From Limanda limanda (lineage: Eukaryota; Chordata; Actinopteri; Pleuronectiformes; Pleuronectidae): a stretch of DNA of 64,000 bases. Location of the stretch: assembly GCF_963576545.1 (NCBI RefSeq), contig NC_083639.1, forward strand, positions 26,413,618 through 26,477,617, written 5' to 3'. The position numbers were made by a program, and so were the translations under genes. Each line of letters opens with the position of its first letter. The stretch's first letter is position 1. The notes beneath the pieces are model-generated. The model searched no databases, was not told where the DNA came from, and saw only the letters and a list, made by a program, of their open reading frames with translations. Below, piece after piece: positions 1-13,100 of this stretch.

Positions 1-931
1 GAGTGTCCAGAGTCTCTCCTCGGCGGATGTTTTGATCACGCTGACCACAGAGTAACCGGAGCCGAGGTCGTATCCAGTTCAGACGTTGTGAGCTGTGAGT
101 GTTGGGGTGTGTAGAAACCAACTTCCTCTAATTCCACTGTGGTCACGTGTACAGATCGGTCATTTTGAGACACATTTACTGTTCGTTCAGGAGTTCAAAT
201 CTGATTTAATCAACGAGACAAGAGGCTCATGAGATTAGATCTGATTGCAGCACCTTCATCTGTTTATTCTGTACATGAGTGATACAGAATTAGAATAGAT
301 CAAACACCAAGAAGCAGCTTTTACAACAGTGACCACTAGGGTCGTTGGTAAATCAGCACTGACCATGACTCAGCAGAGCGAGTTTGATCTGCAGCTCATT
401 GACAGATGATTTAAATCATCCTCATTAATTCTGATTAATTCATTATCATTCAACGCAGAGGTTCCATGTCGCCAGGCCAGTGGACAAGAGAAGCTTTGCT
501 AATGGGCCAAGAGGAAAATGATTCTGCAGAAAATTAATAGACGTGAATAATAATTTAACAACTGTCATCGGTTGAGTTTATGGTTATGACCTTGAACTGT
601 CTTTGCTGTTTCTTTGGTTTTGGCCACTCCCTGTTGCACTCACAACAACAGGAGTCTTGTGTCCGTACTCTTCGTTCATTTCATCCATATTTGGCCACGT
701 TTGTTATTATTATCCCAAACTGTGGGACTCTGCGCTGCCCCCTAGTGAATGTATTGATTAACGACCCTGCTAACATAAAGGTATGTTGGCAGGGACATTG
801 TTTGATACATAAATGAGCCTTAAAACATTTGAACTTTGAAATCTCAGTGGCTCCAGACGAGTTCTTCCCTGGGGAAATGCAACAGTTTAATTCTCATTAA
901 GCTTTAACCTGTTCTGCTGGATGTGTCTTAC
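1..931. other. Intron downstream of the PMCA start exon; no exon recognised
   Basis: On the minus strand this lies 3' of the PMCA start-codon exon and begins with its splice donor (GTAAGA at 931-926). The next conserved PMCA exon, which should carry the FIPPKKPKTFLQLVWEAL segment, is not found in any frame here, so the gene continues beyond position 1. Positions 1-120 are unusually open on both strands. The minus frame reads GYDLGSGYSVVSVIKTSAEE, but it has no recognised family and is not called an exon. Confidence 0.6.
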
Positions 932-1127
932 CTTCTATCGGAGATGTTTTCAGGCGCCGGCAGATTCCCTGCACGTCCCCGTACGTGTCCTGGATCAAGG
1001 TGACGGCCTCGGCGCTCCGCAGCTCCATCAGGTCCCTCAGATCCGTCACCGCCATCCCAAAGTCCCCGTCATGGTTGCCCTCGGCAACCGAATTCCCCGG
1101 AGGGTGATCCGCCGTGTTGTTGGCCAT
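932..1127 (-). CDS. atp2b: Plasma-membrane Ca2+-transporting ATPase (PMCA), N-terminal coding exon (partial gene)
   Basis: First coding exon of a PMCA, the P-type ATPase that exports cytosolic Ca2+ across the plasma membrane and is controlled by calmodulin. It encodes 65 codons plus one base. Seen: MANNT at the start, then NHDGDFG, a DLRDLMELRS block at residues 29-38, YGDVQGICRRLKTSPIEG at 49-66, and a donor GAAG|GTAAGA at 932/931. The blocks match the conserved cytosolic N-terminus of PMCA1-4 (family pattern: LMELR, YGDV, RLKTSP.EG). The ATG at 1127 was chosen because it has A at -3 and G at +4 and is the first ATG after an in-frame TGA at 1205-1203; the frame extends upstream only through a GTG. 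Transmembrane and catalytic parts lie outside the window to the left. Paralogue uncertain: MANN and NHDGDFG recall PMCA1, while GNSVAE and VQ recall PMCA4. Confidence 0.93.
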
Positions 1128-1230
1128 ATTGGTCCTCTTCACAGAAGTGTAGTTGTGTTGTTGTAGTTGTTGTTCCTCTGAGTGTCTTTTGTCAAACCGA
1201 TCTCAACGTCAGTTTGGGCCGTCAGTTCCC

Positions 1231-1280
1231 AAGCGTTGTGGGTAGTGTAGTATGCTCCTCTGGGTTACCATGGGAACAGG
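1231..1280 (-). promoter_or_regulatory. Possible proximal promoter motifs upstream of the PMCA start exon
   Basis: On the minus strand, 1251-1233 reads ACTACACTACCCACAACGC, resembling the ZNF143/Staf site (ACTACAnnTCCCAnnATGC) with a few mismatches. Next to it, 1264-1277 reads GTTACCATGGGAAC, close to an RFX X-box palindrome (GTTRCCATGGYAAC). Both lie 105-150 bp upstream of the ATG. Such motifs are typical of vertebrate promoters, so transcription may start just upstream of this exon. No TATA box is seen. The alternative is chance matches inside intron 1. Confidence 0.35.
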
Positions 1281-1867
1281 GTGGTAAACATCTTCCTCTG
1301 GAGAAAAACAGAGACAGGAAAAGAGATTGTTATAAACCGGATCCAGACAGGAAGCAGTCCGAGGGCGAAGCAGACAAACGTCATCACCAGCCGAAAGATC
1401 AGTGCCTTGGATTTTTACTAATAAATAGCACAGAGACTAACTGGGCCAATTAGACAAGAGTTCCTCATCCGACATCATTAAAGGAGAAACCCTGAACCAC
1501 CAAGGTCGTTAGGATATAAACCGATTATTGGTTTGTGCCGCCCTCTGAGACACATGATCATATCTGCTCTGCTTGAACTGTCCGCCCTGAGTTAACGACA
1601 GAAACAGGAACAGCAGTATGAGTTCTTTATTCAAAAGCTAAAAATTGTGTCTATTCTCCTGTACATGGATGAGTCACCTCTGCATCAACCTACTGCCTCA
1701 GTAACACCAAGGGGGGGGGGGGGGGGCTAAACACAGGAAGAGACGTTTGATCACAGGTCAGGAAAATATTAGTTATCGTGATCAAGATTAAAAACAGAGA
1801 GAATGAAACTGGATTCACTTTGTCCTGCTGGCGAAGAACCAGGGTCAGAGCATGGCAGCTCTCCAGT

Positions 1868-1871
1868 TTGT

Positions 1872-1934
<63 letters not shown>

Positions 1935-1951
1935 CTTGTGTGTGTGTGTGT
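1868..1951. repeat. (GT)n microsatellite, interrupted
   Basis: About 84 bp of GT dinucleotides with CT and CG interruptions. A complementary (CA)n tract lies 100 bp downstream at 2051-2071, so the two could pair. Confidence 0.95.
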
Positions 1952-3410
1952 TAGCGGCCAAAGTGTGGCATTCCAGCCCATCATCACAGATTATGTAAGT
2001 GCACATCAAAGGCTGTCCTCCGTTTTTCACCGTTTAGTGTTGTGTTGTGGACACACACACACACACACACAGTAACACACAGTGATGGTGCTACATGTGT
2101 GCTCTCCTGAGTGGTGGTGACACAGGTGACGGCCTCGGTCAGTGGTTCTCACACTGGGCGAAGCACTGAGCCAGTTTAAGAGCAGAGTCTGAGGCTCTTT
2201 GCAGATACTGAGTACGTTTAATTGTGTTTCCACTAAGCCCTACACAATATATTGTTGTATTTATATATATTGAACCTTTGTTATACTGCTATTGATGGAA
2301 ATTATATTGTGCTAATAAATTATATTGTTTTACTGCCCAGGTCGGTAAACTTCCTACCAAACTAAGAAAACTCTCCATTTCAAGAGTTGCAAATGATTCA
2401 TCAATCACCCTCATGTTGACATTGAGTAAATCCCCGGTGCTTATCAATGTCATTCAAATCCATACGTTCATACTGCACCCGTCCTTGTGTGGAAGTCTGT
2501 GGAGCCGGGCTAGTTTTCTAATATATATACACCGATGGAGCCTCATCATTCAGAGGAGTTTATAAGTTCAAGTGCTGTTCTAAATTCATGCATGCTCCGG
2601 TCTGGGAGCTCCGACTTTGTACATTATAGGAGCTGCAAGTCAATGATTCAGATTTACCTCCACCACACTGATACCACCGGAGGCAGAGCTCCACCTCAAA
2701 CGCAGCATGTAGCAAACTGTAGGTGCAGAGTGATTCTCTGGCCCGGGGACGTCCCTGAGCAACTCCTGCCTCGCACATCCACCGCCGTGTCTAATCTTTC
2801 CTCTCATGTAACACAAGGGAAGCTCTCCATCCGCTTCTCAGTTTCATCACATACAGAAAGAGGAGTGTAGATGTGTGAGGAATAACAAGATGTGGTGTCG
2901 GAGTGTCCTTAAATTCCTCCTTGCTCACATGCTTTATGTATTGTACAGTGTATGTCTGCTGATACTTAGTAATGAAACAACAGTAACATGGGAGACAGGT
3001 CTGGATTCTATTATTATTTTACCTGCGTTGCCCCGGTTACATTGCATAATAATAATAATGTGTCATTTTCATTAATCTGAAGTGAGAAGTTCCCTTGTTT
3101 CAGGTGTCTCATATTCAATTAGCTAATCAGCTTCTTTTCTTTTCAATTCTTAAGTGAGAAACTGTTTCGTATCTTCATCAGATATTAAAATAACATTCGT
3201 GTAATTTGTCTCTGTCAGACTTGGGTTAAAGTTTCGTGTTTTAGGAAAGTTTCTAATGCAACCGTGAAAGATTGTATATGATTTCAGTCATTACTTATTC
3301 ATTTTTTCCCCAGAAATAGGATCTTTTTAAACCTCCAGCCTTTATCTTCTGTTTCACAGAGTCTTTTTGATGTTTTTTAATCTTCCTAACATCAGAGTGA
3401 TCTACCCTTA

Positions 3411-3460
3411 CGTGTGTGTGTGTGTCGGTGTGTCGGTGTGTGTGTGTGTGTGTGTGTGTG
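3411..3460. repeat. (GT)n microsatellite with TCGG interruptions
   Basis: GT dinucleotide run broken twice by TCGG. Confidence 0.93.
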
Positions 3461-4269
3461 ATCTTTAGACAGAGCAGGACAGATGCCGTCTCACTGTCCA
3501 CTAATTATCCGTCTGTGCACTGACCAGAAGTCGAGTCATTAGTTCAATAAAACAACAGAGGAATGAAATGAATTTATCTGCCTGCAGACCTCATCTCATT
3601 CATGTATGATGCTGCTGTTAAATACACAAATAGCTGGTGATGTCATAATGATGGAACAAGTTAATTTCAGATAATGAGATGAGTAAATTACACGGCCTAT
3701 AAACAGAGAAAATGAACAACTAGTTCATTAGGACCGGCCGAAATGTCACATAATTCTACATTAAAATATTCAGATTAACTTTGAAGTCACAGAATCAGTT
3801 CAGATCATTCATGGAGATAGTTAGTACTAAAAAGTACTCGAGAGTATTGAGTGTACAGAGATCTATTAACAGACATTTAATTTCATGTCATGTGCAGTTT
3901 TCTGGCTTCTCTTTAAACTATGATTTGTTTTTGTCTTACCTGAATGTCACTATACGGAGACCATCACAATATGAAAGAGAGACGTAACCTTTGCAAGACA
4001 TAAAGATTCCTTTGATCTTTGACCACTGTCACTGCAGGAGTGGAGTTGTTTGTTAACGGCTCAGGATCAAAGGATTCATGGTCCATGTATGTCCGTGTTA
4101 CAGAACATCGTGTTTTATTGGCGTGTAATCAAACTTTGACGTCACGCCACGGTCACACAGTGTGACGAAAAATCTATCTGTGAATAGCTTTGAATCTCCG
4201 TCTTGTTGTGATGACACTCATCTCAATTTAAGTTGATCTGATTAAAGCCCTGGTACAAGTACATCAAAT

Positions 4270-4645
4270 TAAAAATGTGGAATATGGCCAAAATGGCCAC
4301 TAAATGCAAAATAGCAGGCTTCCTGTTGCGTTTTTCCAATTGCTCCTAAAGACTTTTTTGTTTGTCTGGTCATGATACACCTGTATATCGATTTTTGTGA
4401 AGACCGGTCAATGTGAACACGTTCCGGGGGTCTCGGGGGGCCCCGTTGAGCCATTTTGCGACGCCCATTGAAAATTCCTTCAGAATACTTAATTTTTCAC
4501 CACTTTCTATCTTTCTGCAAATTGGTAAGAATTTGAGCATGGTAAAGCCCTCAAAAAGCCAATTCATTTGCCTGAATAATAATAATCCTTACAATTTCAA
4601 TAGGGCCTCACCTGACCTTCGATGTCCGTGCTCGGGCCCTAATAA
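4270..4645. repeat. Teleost interspersed repeat ending in a GCTCGGGCCCTAATAA-type tail
   Basis: The segment contains AATAATAATCCTTACAATTT, then CAATAGGGCCTCACCTGACC and a final TGCTCGGGCCCTAATAA. I recall this ending from many teleost genomes as a high-copy interspersed repeat. The internal part (CCATTTTGCGACGCCCATTG, GTCTGGTCATGATACACCTG) is AT-rich and non-coding. The left boundary is approximate and the class is not determined. Confidence 0.7.
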
Positions 4646-7600
4646 CATCAAGCAGTGGTTAATGTGGTCTCCACTATTCATGAGCTTGTTAGTCTTTACT
4701 CTGATAGGACAAAGAAGTGGTAACAAATTGAGCCAAAATGTGACTAGAAGGAGAAAGTGACCATTTGTGTGTATTAGTCAGAGCTGGAAGAGAACACATG
4801 TGAAACCAGGAGAGACACACAACAGAATCGACAAGTCCCATTTAACCAGTCCTACTAAACACCACATTCTGAGTAAAACAACACCACTAATTTCTATTAC
4901 CGTGATTATCGCTATTTTCACAAGACACTATTTACACAGCACATTGCTTCTGGTCTGGCTCAGGTCTGTCTAACTCTAGATCCGGCTCGACTTGTACCAA
5001 CTAGTGGACCAGCTGAGGTGCGGCTGGTGCATCAGGACTGGACTCGTACGTTTACTGAAGAAAGAACAAGCAAGTGAAAAGTACAATGTTCCTTTTATCA
5101 AATCAAGAAGAATAAAGCGAGAAGTGTTCGACAATGTGCTGGAGTTTAGAGCTCAGCGAATCACACTCAAATCAAATTGGTATAGATCTCATTCAGAAAC
5201 GCTGCATTTAAAAATCGTTTTAGCCTCAACCTGCTTCTGCTAATTGTGTTTGTTTGCCGATTCCAACAAAGCTTCAATATGCAGCTCACAGTTCAACTCG
5301 TTAGCTTTGATTGAATCCACAGCGATCGGAGTTTAAAGTCAGATTGTGTTATTACAGGAGAGTTTTACGACGGTGATAATACCGTTTACTGTGATGTGTG
5401 TGGCCACAATAATCGAAGAGGGATCATTTGATTCATGCACATCTTTACAATGAGCTGCGAGAGAGAAGGAAAAAGGCTGGGCGAGCGAGAGAAAATACAC
5501 AATGGGTTCATCGAGCGTAGCTTCACACTCACACACAAAGACACACACACCTTTATCATCAGGTAACTACAGCACCACACCCATTTCAGTCCAAAGGTAG
5601 GCATTCCTTTTTTTATACCTTAACGACACACCTGCTGACACACACATACACACACACACACACAAAGGGATAACACACACATTTGCCTCTCCTTGCTTGT
5701 CATGTGACTAAGTGTGTGTGTGTGTGGCTGTTATCCTTTAACAAGCGAGTGTTTGATTAACGTGGACTAATGACACACAGATAATGGACACACTCCAGCA
5801 GCTTTACCACACAGTCATTTAGCGCTTTGTTCAAAGTGTAGCATTAGATTTCTATAGAGACAATAACACAGGGTGTGCGTGTGTGTGTGTGTGTGTGTGT
5901 TAAATGTGTGAGTCTCGTATACTGAAATTTCTGCCTCCAATTTAAAATGGTTTTATTTGAGACCATTTTCCCTCCTGTCAGATTCAACCTGAGACCTAAT
6001 GATTCAGACATGCGTTGGTCGGTGCAGAGTTTGTTAGAGCGATTAACGCAGGACTCACACGTGTGCATTGTGTTGTTAACAGCGTTGTGTTAATAGCAAA
6101 TGAACAGGGAGGAGCCGGGAGCAGCTTCTCTCTCCTCACCCACATTAACGTGATGGCTGATTTCTTGATAAACCACAGAAAGTTGAATGTTTCTTTGAGC
6201 AGGATTTGATCGGCTGCCGCATGAAAATCAAGTTTCTGTTCAACCGACATCGATCGCAAGAGAACCACAACGAGGTTTGGCAACGCAAGACGTCATCCCA
6301 TTCAGAATGGATGAGCAGTGATTCAGTTAAACCCCCCCCCCCCCAGACAAGTCTTCCGTAAAGTCGATGTGATGTTAATGAGCTGCATCCCCCACACACA
6401 CACAGATTAGGAGACTCCTAAAGCTGCACTCAACAATTCCATCACTAATACTCACAATGTAATAGATTACATACAACCACAACAGAAATATACTGTTCAT
6501 AAAATCTCAACAACAGCTGAGGACTTTGGTTTTTCTTGCTAAAAAAAATGCTTCTTTATTTCTAAATAAGACGAAAAACCCAAAAGAAAGAAGCCAAAGG
6601 TTCAACTCTTTGATTGACAGGTGAGTGAAACAGAGCAGGTGCCACCGAGTGATGTCACAAGTGTGATCACGACTATTTACACTTCTGCTGCTGTTTGCAC
6701 ATTTTGATTTGCTGCTAAACTGGTGCGTTCACTGGGAGATCTGACAAAACCAGCTCAATCTATCATGATCTCATCCAAACTGCAGCACAAAGAAGAAACA
6801 CTCCTTATTCATTTACATGTTGTCTCCACGGAAAACCAACCCTGACAAACATCTGAGATATTCAGCCTCAGTATGTAACTGTGAAATACCAGATGGGAAT
6901 TAACAACATATCCACATTCCGTTAATAGGAAACTTAATCAGTTGTAATTACGTTTCCTACAAAGCATATTAGCTGCTCCAATTAAGTTCTATAGAAATTC
7001 AATTTTCTCAGAAACAGGTTTGTAAGGGATGAGCTGAAACAAACAGTCATTAAAACACTCGTTATTTTACAAATTAACCTTTTAATGAATTAAATTAAAT
7101 TCTCAATAGAAAGCCAAATCAACATGATCACTTTTGAGTTTTAAAGGAGACGTGTGTTGTTTTTCTGTCCTCTAGTGTTTTAACTGGTGTTTTGTGTTTG
7201 TAAAGTTCGGCAAAAGTTAAAAATCCCCAAATGCTCCACAGAAAACACTGAATCTGCTGAAACACTGTGGCCCTGGTGTGTGCATGTGTGTACTACAGTG
7301 TGTAGCTGGTCATGAAACCCTCAGTGAGAGCTGGACAGGAAGTGACGTCAGGACATTAAAACGTCCCTATATATAGACGATCAATGTGGCCATTGTGTGT
7401 GTGTTTGTGTGCGAGAGACACTGTGTCTGTTCTTTGTCCATCTTATCTGTTTGTTATTGACTCGAGATGAAATTAGGCTGCAGCCTCCATGTAGCCAACC
7501 ACTCAGCTTATGAGTGTGTGTGTGTGTCTGTGTGTGATGCCATAAGCCTGCGTGTGTCTTTGTGCAAGTGTATTGTGTTTTAAAACATTTGTCTTAATAA

Positions 7601-8235
7601 CAGAATATACAAGCATCCTGTCTTGTGCTGTGTTAATATCAAGTGGGATTAATAGCAGCGCTGGAATGATTCTCATGTTCACAACTTGTGATCGTTCAGT
7701 GTCGTCAGGCGACTGCAGAGTTGTGTGTCTGCAGATTGGAATTGTGCATGTTTGGATTTTTCCATCCATATTCTCAGAGCTGTGTTTGCTCTGCGGAGCA
7801 CGAGGCCAGTGGAAAAGCTTTGTCTTTTGTTTTAGCGGTTTCAATCTGGCCGGAGAACTTGTTGAACAAACACCTGAAAACATAAACACGAGGGCACATC
7901 TTCTCGCATGTAAACAGATTTCAGAAGGAATCAGTCTCAGTGTGTTTCTGGCAGAGGCCACCGCGCGCTTGTCAGGATCACATTAGCTCAAACTAAACAA
8001 ACCCAAGAATCAGAATGACTCACACTGACCATCATCACATCCATCATGTTCTAATTATTACTAAATCAGATGTGCATCAACACTGCGGACTGAGTTCATT
8101 CTTTACACTTAAAACAATTCCATTAAATCATTTTAAATTTGCTTTCAATTGTTATACTGCCAATTTAGAATATTAAAAAATATCCAGCCATCAAAGCTTC
8201 AGGGTTTTCTTGCAATTATAAGACTTTAGCCCCTT
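4646..8235. other. Non-coding stretch, no gene seen
   Basis: Mostly unique-looking AT-rich DNA. Small microsatellites lie at 5641-5664 (CA), 5711-5726 (GT) and 5873-5900 (GT), and a (C)13 run at 6332-6344. Perfect CRE-type octamers TGACGTCA occur at about 4138 and 7342 (4138 sits just left of the preceding repeat). No exon recognised. Confidence 0.55.
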
Positions 8236-8430
8236 TTCCTCTTGTCAAAAAACCCACTAACACCCACTAACATCTGGCTTTTGTCTCGAATGTGAATGGA
8301 TACGATCAGCATTCACTCTGGAATCAAGTTGCTTAGACACGTGTTTTTATCAAAAGCAGCAGTGTGTTCTTCTTCTGCATTTTTGTCAGTCTAGACGCCA
8401 ATGTTGCACCTTTTCCACCATGACGTTAGG
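8236..8430 (+). repeat. Interspersed repeat, copy 1 of a family repeated inverted at 19.97-20.13 kb
   Basis: It contains AAACCCACTAACACCCACTA, then GATCAGCATTCACTCTGGAA. The reverse complement of these blocks recurs in the same order at 20020-20100 (GAGAGTGAATGCTGATTGGA, then TATTAGTGGGTGTTAGTGG). The family is moderately diverged and non-coding. Its ends were not resolved. Confidence 0.6.
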
Positions 8431-9160
8431 ATGAGCATTGAACCTCCGGTCGCTGGCACATAAAAAGCCATGAACATTTGAGTACTTATTGTTTATAAAA
8501 TCATGGGAACAAGGTGAAACTGCTAAGATGCAAAACTGGATTGTCCGCTAGGTTTTAGATGTGGACAAACTCCTCTAATGGCAACGGTTACACAAATTAA
8601 TAACCTCTGGGTTTTTTAAGTTTACCCATATTTTAAAAACCTGCATTTATACCTGCTAGTTTTGGTGAAAACGTAGAATTACCACAGCTACCGAGCATCT
8701 TTCTGTGCAGCATCTAAGTCAAGTGAAATCAAAATTGTCTTGAGGTCTCAGTAGAGAAAGGAAACTATTGACAAAAATGAGAAGCAACATTTTAGTCTTC
8801 AGTGTTTTAAGTCTGTCCGTTGTGAGTCTTAGAATTGATCAGCCCATTAAAAAATGTATCTGAAGGCTTTATGTAAAAAATTATTAAGTTCTTAGTACCT
8901 TCCGACATCTTTGCAGCAGAAATAAACCAATGAGAAAATCTATGAAACAGCTTAAGGCTCTCACAGCGGCTGAGCTTAAAATGACTTAAGTTTGGAAAAT
9001 ATCAAGTGTGAGGGGAAAAAAGATTTTCGGAAAAAGAGGAATGAACTTGGTACAGTTTTCAGTCAACTGGTGTGTGACAGTGTTACCAAACATGGAACAT
9101 GCAGGAGTCGTTTTTTACCTTTATCAGCAAACTCGTTTCTAAAACAGTCACGTTTCTATT
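8431..9160. other. Non-coding stretch, no feature seen
   Basis: AT-rich unique sequence. No exon, repeat signature or tract recognised. Confidence 0.5.
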
Positions 9161-9615
9161 TCTGACTGTGACACACACACACGCACAGAGAGAGAGAGAG
9201 AGAATTAGTTTCGGGTCTTCTCTCTTTTCATTATCCTCCATCGAACCGTCCCTCCGCTTTTCCGCTGTTACCCTCCCTCCTCTTCTGCCTCGCTGTTCTC
9301 TGCCTCTGCAGACACACCTGCTCTGCATACTAAAGCAGGAGCCTGCACCACCCTCCTCCAAAGACACACACACACAGACACACACACTGCTGGCCACACC
9401 CTCCACATAGAAAGGAACTTTTTTTCTTGTTGCACCCAGCAACAGATCTCTCTCTCTCTCTCTCTCTCTCATACAAACACACAAACACACAAACACACCA
9501 CTGAATTATGTCAGACATTTTCACATGCAGGGCACGACAAACAGCAGCCGACACCAAGCCTCTATGTTGGGTCTAGACGACATTTTGTGTGTGTGTGTGT
9601 GTGTGTTTGTGTGCT
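9161..9615. repeat. Cluster of short CA, GA, CT and GT microsatellites
   Basis: (CA)n then (GA)n at about 9173-9203, (CA)n at 9362-9390, (TC)n at 9449-9470 followed by CAAACACA repeats, and (GT)n at 9587-9610. Several complementary tracts lie within 500 bp. Confidence 0.9.
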
Positions 9616-9796
9616 GGTGTGCGTGAGGAGAAAGAGTGTCGCAGAATGCCAGACGGAGCAACAAGCAATCGAGAGAGGAAAAGAGTGAGGCCAGGAATGC
9701 AGGAGGTCACACCCATATCTGCAGTCACGTGACCAGAGTGGAAAAAGGAAATCCCCACACTGCAGAGAGACGAGGTCTGGACTCACTGTGCAGCAT

Positions 9797-9996
<200 letters not shown>

Positions 9997-10049
9997 CACA
10001 CAACCACACACAAACACCAGAATAAACAAGGAATCATCTCCGGGACGTT

Positions 10050-10152
10050 TATGCACACACACACGCACATGCATGACACATACACACACACACACACACA
10101 CGCACATGCATGACACATACACACACACATGCACACATGCACACACACATCT
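10050..10152. repeat. Compound CA minisatellite
   Basis: A CGCACATGCATGACACATA unit appears twice, each copy followed by (CA)n, and the tract ends in ACATGCAC repeats. Separated from the (AC)97 tract by about 50 bp. Confidence 0.85.
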
Positions 10153-13100
10153 GTTTGTCTCAGCTCAGTGTTTGTTAATGATGCTCCGGGATGATGAAAC
10201 AATTACTGAGGATCATCTTACAATTCTGCACACAAGCCTATGGCAAACACACTCACTCATGCACAAACACACACACACAAACACAAACTACTTGGTGTAT
10301 GACTCATCAACAGAAAACAGTCCAGGTTTAGACTCGCTATTTGTTCTTAATGTCTCTTCATTTACTCTAATCTTCTCTCTCTTCCAAGGTCTCATATAGT
10401 ACATAGGGTTGATTCTTCTTCTTCATCTATAAAGCAGTTCTGTGCTTTGTGAATACTGTTAACTTATTAAAAGCTCAATCCACACAGAAATCCACACAAC
10501 CCGTGTCAGAGACTGTTTTAAAACCATCTGTTGGGATTTCTGTGGTTGTGACGTCACCATGAAACAATCTCTGATCTGCAAGCAGCTAAAAACACTACGT
10601 CACCGTAGCTTAACATCAATAACAGTCAGTTTGACTTAGGAGGAATATCACTGAAGCTTTTTAACTTTGCCAAAAATCCTCAGATAAAAAACTGCAGGGA
10701 AAACCATATTCACTGCTCCAAAAAAGAGAAAGTAGAAGTGATTTCTAGCAGTGTGGCATTAGCAAAAGCTAGATCAAATGTCAGCAATTTGAAAGCTTTT
10801 CACGCTGGAAAGTCAGTGATGTGTACACAAGACTTCAGTTTCAAGGGGGTTGTACATGTGTTGCCAATAACAACGCGAGCAATCTAATAAAGCATTTGAG
10901 CATTCTCTGTTTGTACTTGTTTTTCAAAGGGTTTAAACTGAACCCGCCCATTCAACGATTGAACTGGTATTGGATCAGTACACCACATCGGTATTTACGC
11001 AAAGTCCAGGAATGTGAATCAGTATCAGGAACATCAGTGTTGGAACATCTCTGGCTTTAAGAAAGAGGGACGCTTTCAGATTTATTTAAGAAAGTGAGTC
11101 TTCCACACGGTCAGCTGTCTTTACAGATCGATGGGACAAACAGAGTTTACCATTAAAAGCTGATGTGTGACTGAAGGACGGAGACAGATTGGACTGAGAA
11201 ACACAAAATAGATCCATGTTTATATATATATTTACACAATATATACAAAAAAAAAGGTCAACGTGAAACATGACCCTTAAATCTTAGTCACAACACACAC
11301 ACACACACACACACTCACTCCTTTGTACCATGCAACCAGCTCATTCCTGGGATTCCTGACTGACTGGCTGGATGAGTTTACAGAAGCTGAGGCCCCACAG
11401 TGTATTGTACGCCCAAAGAGTGGGGTGTGCGTGTGTGTGTGTGTGTGTCACCAGCTCACACTACATGGCCCACCCTCTTTTGACCGGTCATTCACAACAG
11501 TGTCACTGAGCTACCGTGTGTTTGTTCACGCCATCAGTGGAATTGTGGTCCCGTAGTGTCATGAACATGAATGAGGATGACAGAGATGGGTTGTGCCGGA
11601 GCTGAATGAACACGGGCATTTTACCAACTCCGACCTGGATCCAAAATGGAAGCTATAGAATCTGTCTAAGTGCTTGATGACAATGAAGCCCGTTGTCCTT
11701 TGTGTCCTTCACATCATGTTCTAGACCAAACCAGGAAGAAGAAGATGGATCCGAACCAAACAAAGCAGCAACATCTGAACATCTGGAGAGCGTCCAGAGA
11801 TGCAATAATCCTGTTTGAAGCTCAGCCTGTTCATCACTGCAGGGGCCCAATCCACTCTGATCATAACCCAAACACACTGAGGAAGAGCTGCTGCAGCCTT
11901 TCTCTCTCTCTGTGTGTTGGTGAGTGTTTGTGTGTGGACACTGGTCGGTCCCCAGGTGAGCGTGTGGACAAGCAACAGTCTGAAAAAAGCCTCCATTGTT
12001 GCAGCACATGAAGGAAAGGGGCTGCAACTGCGAAACCACTGAAGACTTAGATGCTTTAATGTTGATGCTTTCCATGAAATTGTATGATCTACCTACTGCA
12101 GGCTTAGATGATGAATTAGTTTGGATTGTTATCAAAAATCTGACTATATGGATAAAACACTCTTACAGAAAAGTCTTTCAACCACATCTCATGGCCTTCA
12201 TCAGCGGGGGGGGGACTTTGCTCAGCTGCCATGGCGATGAGAACAAATGGCTGTTAGTCTAAGACAAAACCATAAGTCTTTACTTCATGTGGTAACAACT
12301 AAACTAGTAGTGAACCATGTGGATTTTTGGGAAATAAATTATGTCCGATACCAATATATTGGTCTAAAATATTAAACAGTGTTGTAAATAGGCTTGATAT
12401 TTCAGGGTTAGTTACTTTATTATAAACTTTAAATCAAACACACATATCTTCACTAAGCTCTTTTGCATATTGGCTCATATTTGCAAAAAAAAAAAAAATA
12501 ATACAGCTATGTCATTTCAGCTGATTTTTATCGACTAACCAATGAATCTAAACCATCTCTTTGGCTGTTGAGCAAACTCCGACCACTGATTAACCACAAG
12601 ATGTGTCTGAAAGCTTAATGACACAGCTCCTGGAGCACAGACTGAAAAATGTCCACAAAATGTAGGTGACAGACGTGTCAGTCGCTGCACAGACTGAAAA
12701 GGAAACAACTGTTTTTGAGTGTAAAATGTCATCTTCAACACAAACGATATGTAGGTTGCGTGGTTGTTTTTAATGAGCATGTGTGGTGAGGAGCAGCGTC
12801 ATCAGGCGTCAGGTGTCTCCGGCTCCTGCCCTCACTAACAGGCCCGTGTGTTTACTGTAGACACATCGCTGGACTCTACAACGGCTTCTCGATGGCTGGG
12901 AACATTAGATCCAGTCACCGCAACACATCTCCCCGTTTTAAAAAGGTCGAGGGTATTGTTTTGTGAATGCGGGCAAAACGATGAGTGTGCTAGAGTTGAT
13001 AGAGTCATCGCAATGTACGTTTCTGCTCGTTAATGTGTGTTTGTGTTCATCTCCAACAGTAAACACTGCTGGAGGGGGCGGAGATACTGGTGCGTGATGT

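Larger units (their letters stand above)
1281..4269. other. Non-coding stretch with microsatellites
   Basis: No exon or intact element recognised. It contains a (G)16 run at 1711-1726, (GT)n at 1868-1951, (CA)n at 2051-2071 and imperfect (GT)n at 3411-3460. An AT-rich segment at about 2228-2345, with CCCTACACAATATATTG at one end and a TTTTACTGCCCAGG end, may be a decayed MITE. Short open frames here look random. Confidence 0.6.

Noticed and set aside
1..120. Possible coding exon on the minus strand (GYDLGSGYSVVSVIKTSAEE)
   Set aside because: No family recognised, no convincing acceptor in frame, and the plus strand is equally open.
1128..1142. Upstream extension of the PMCA frame to codon 1142
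   Set aside because: That codon is GTG, while the ATG at 1127 has a strong context and matches family N-termini.
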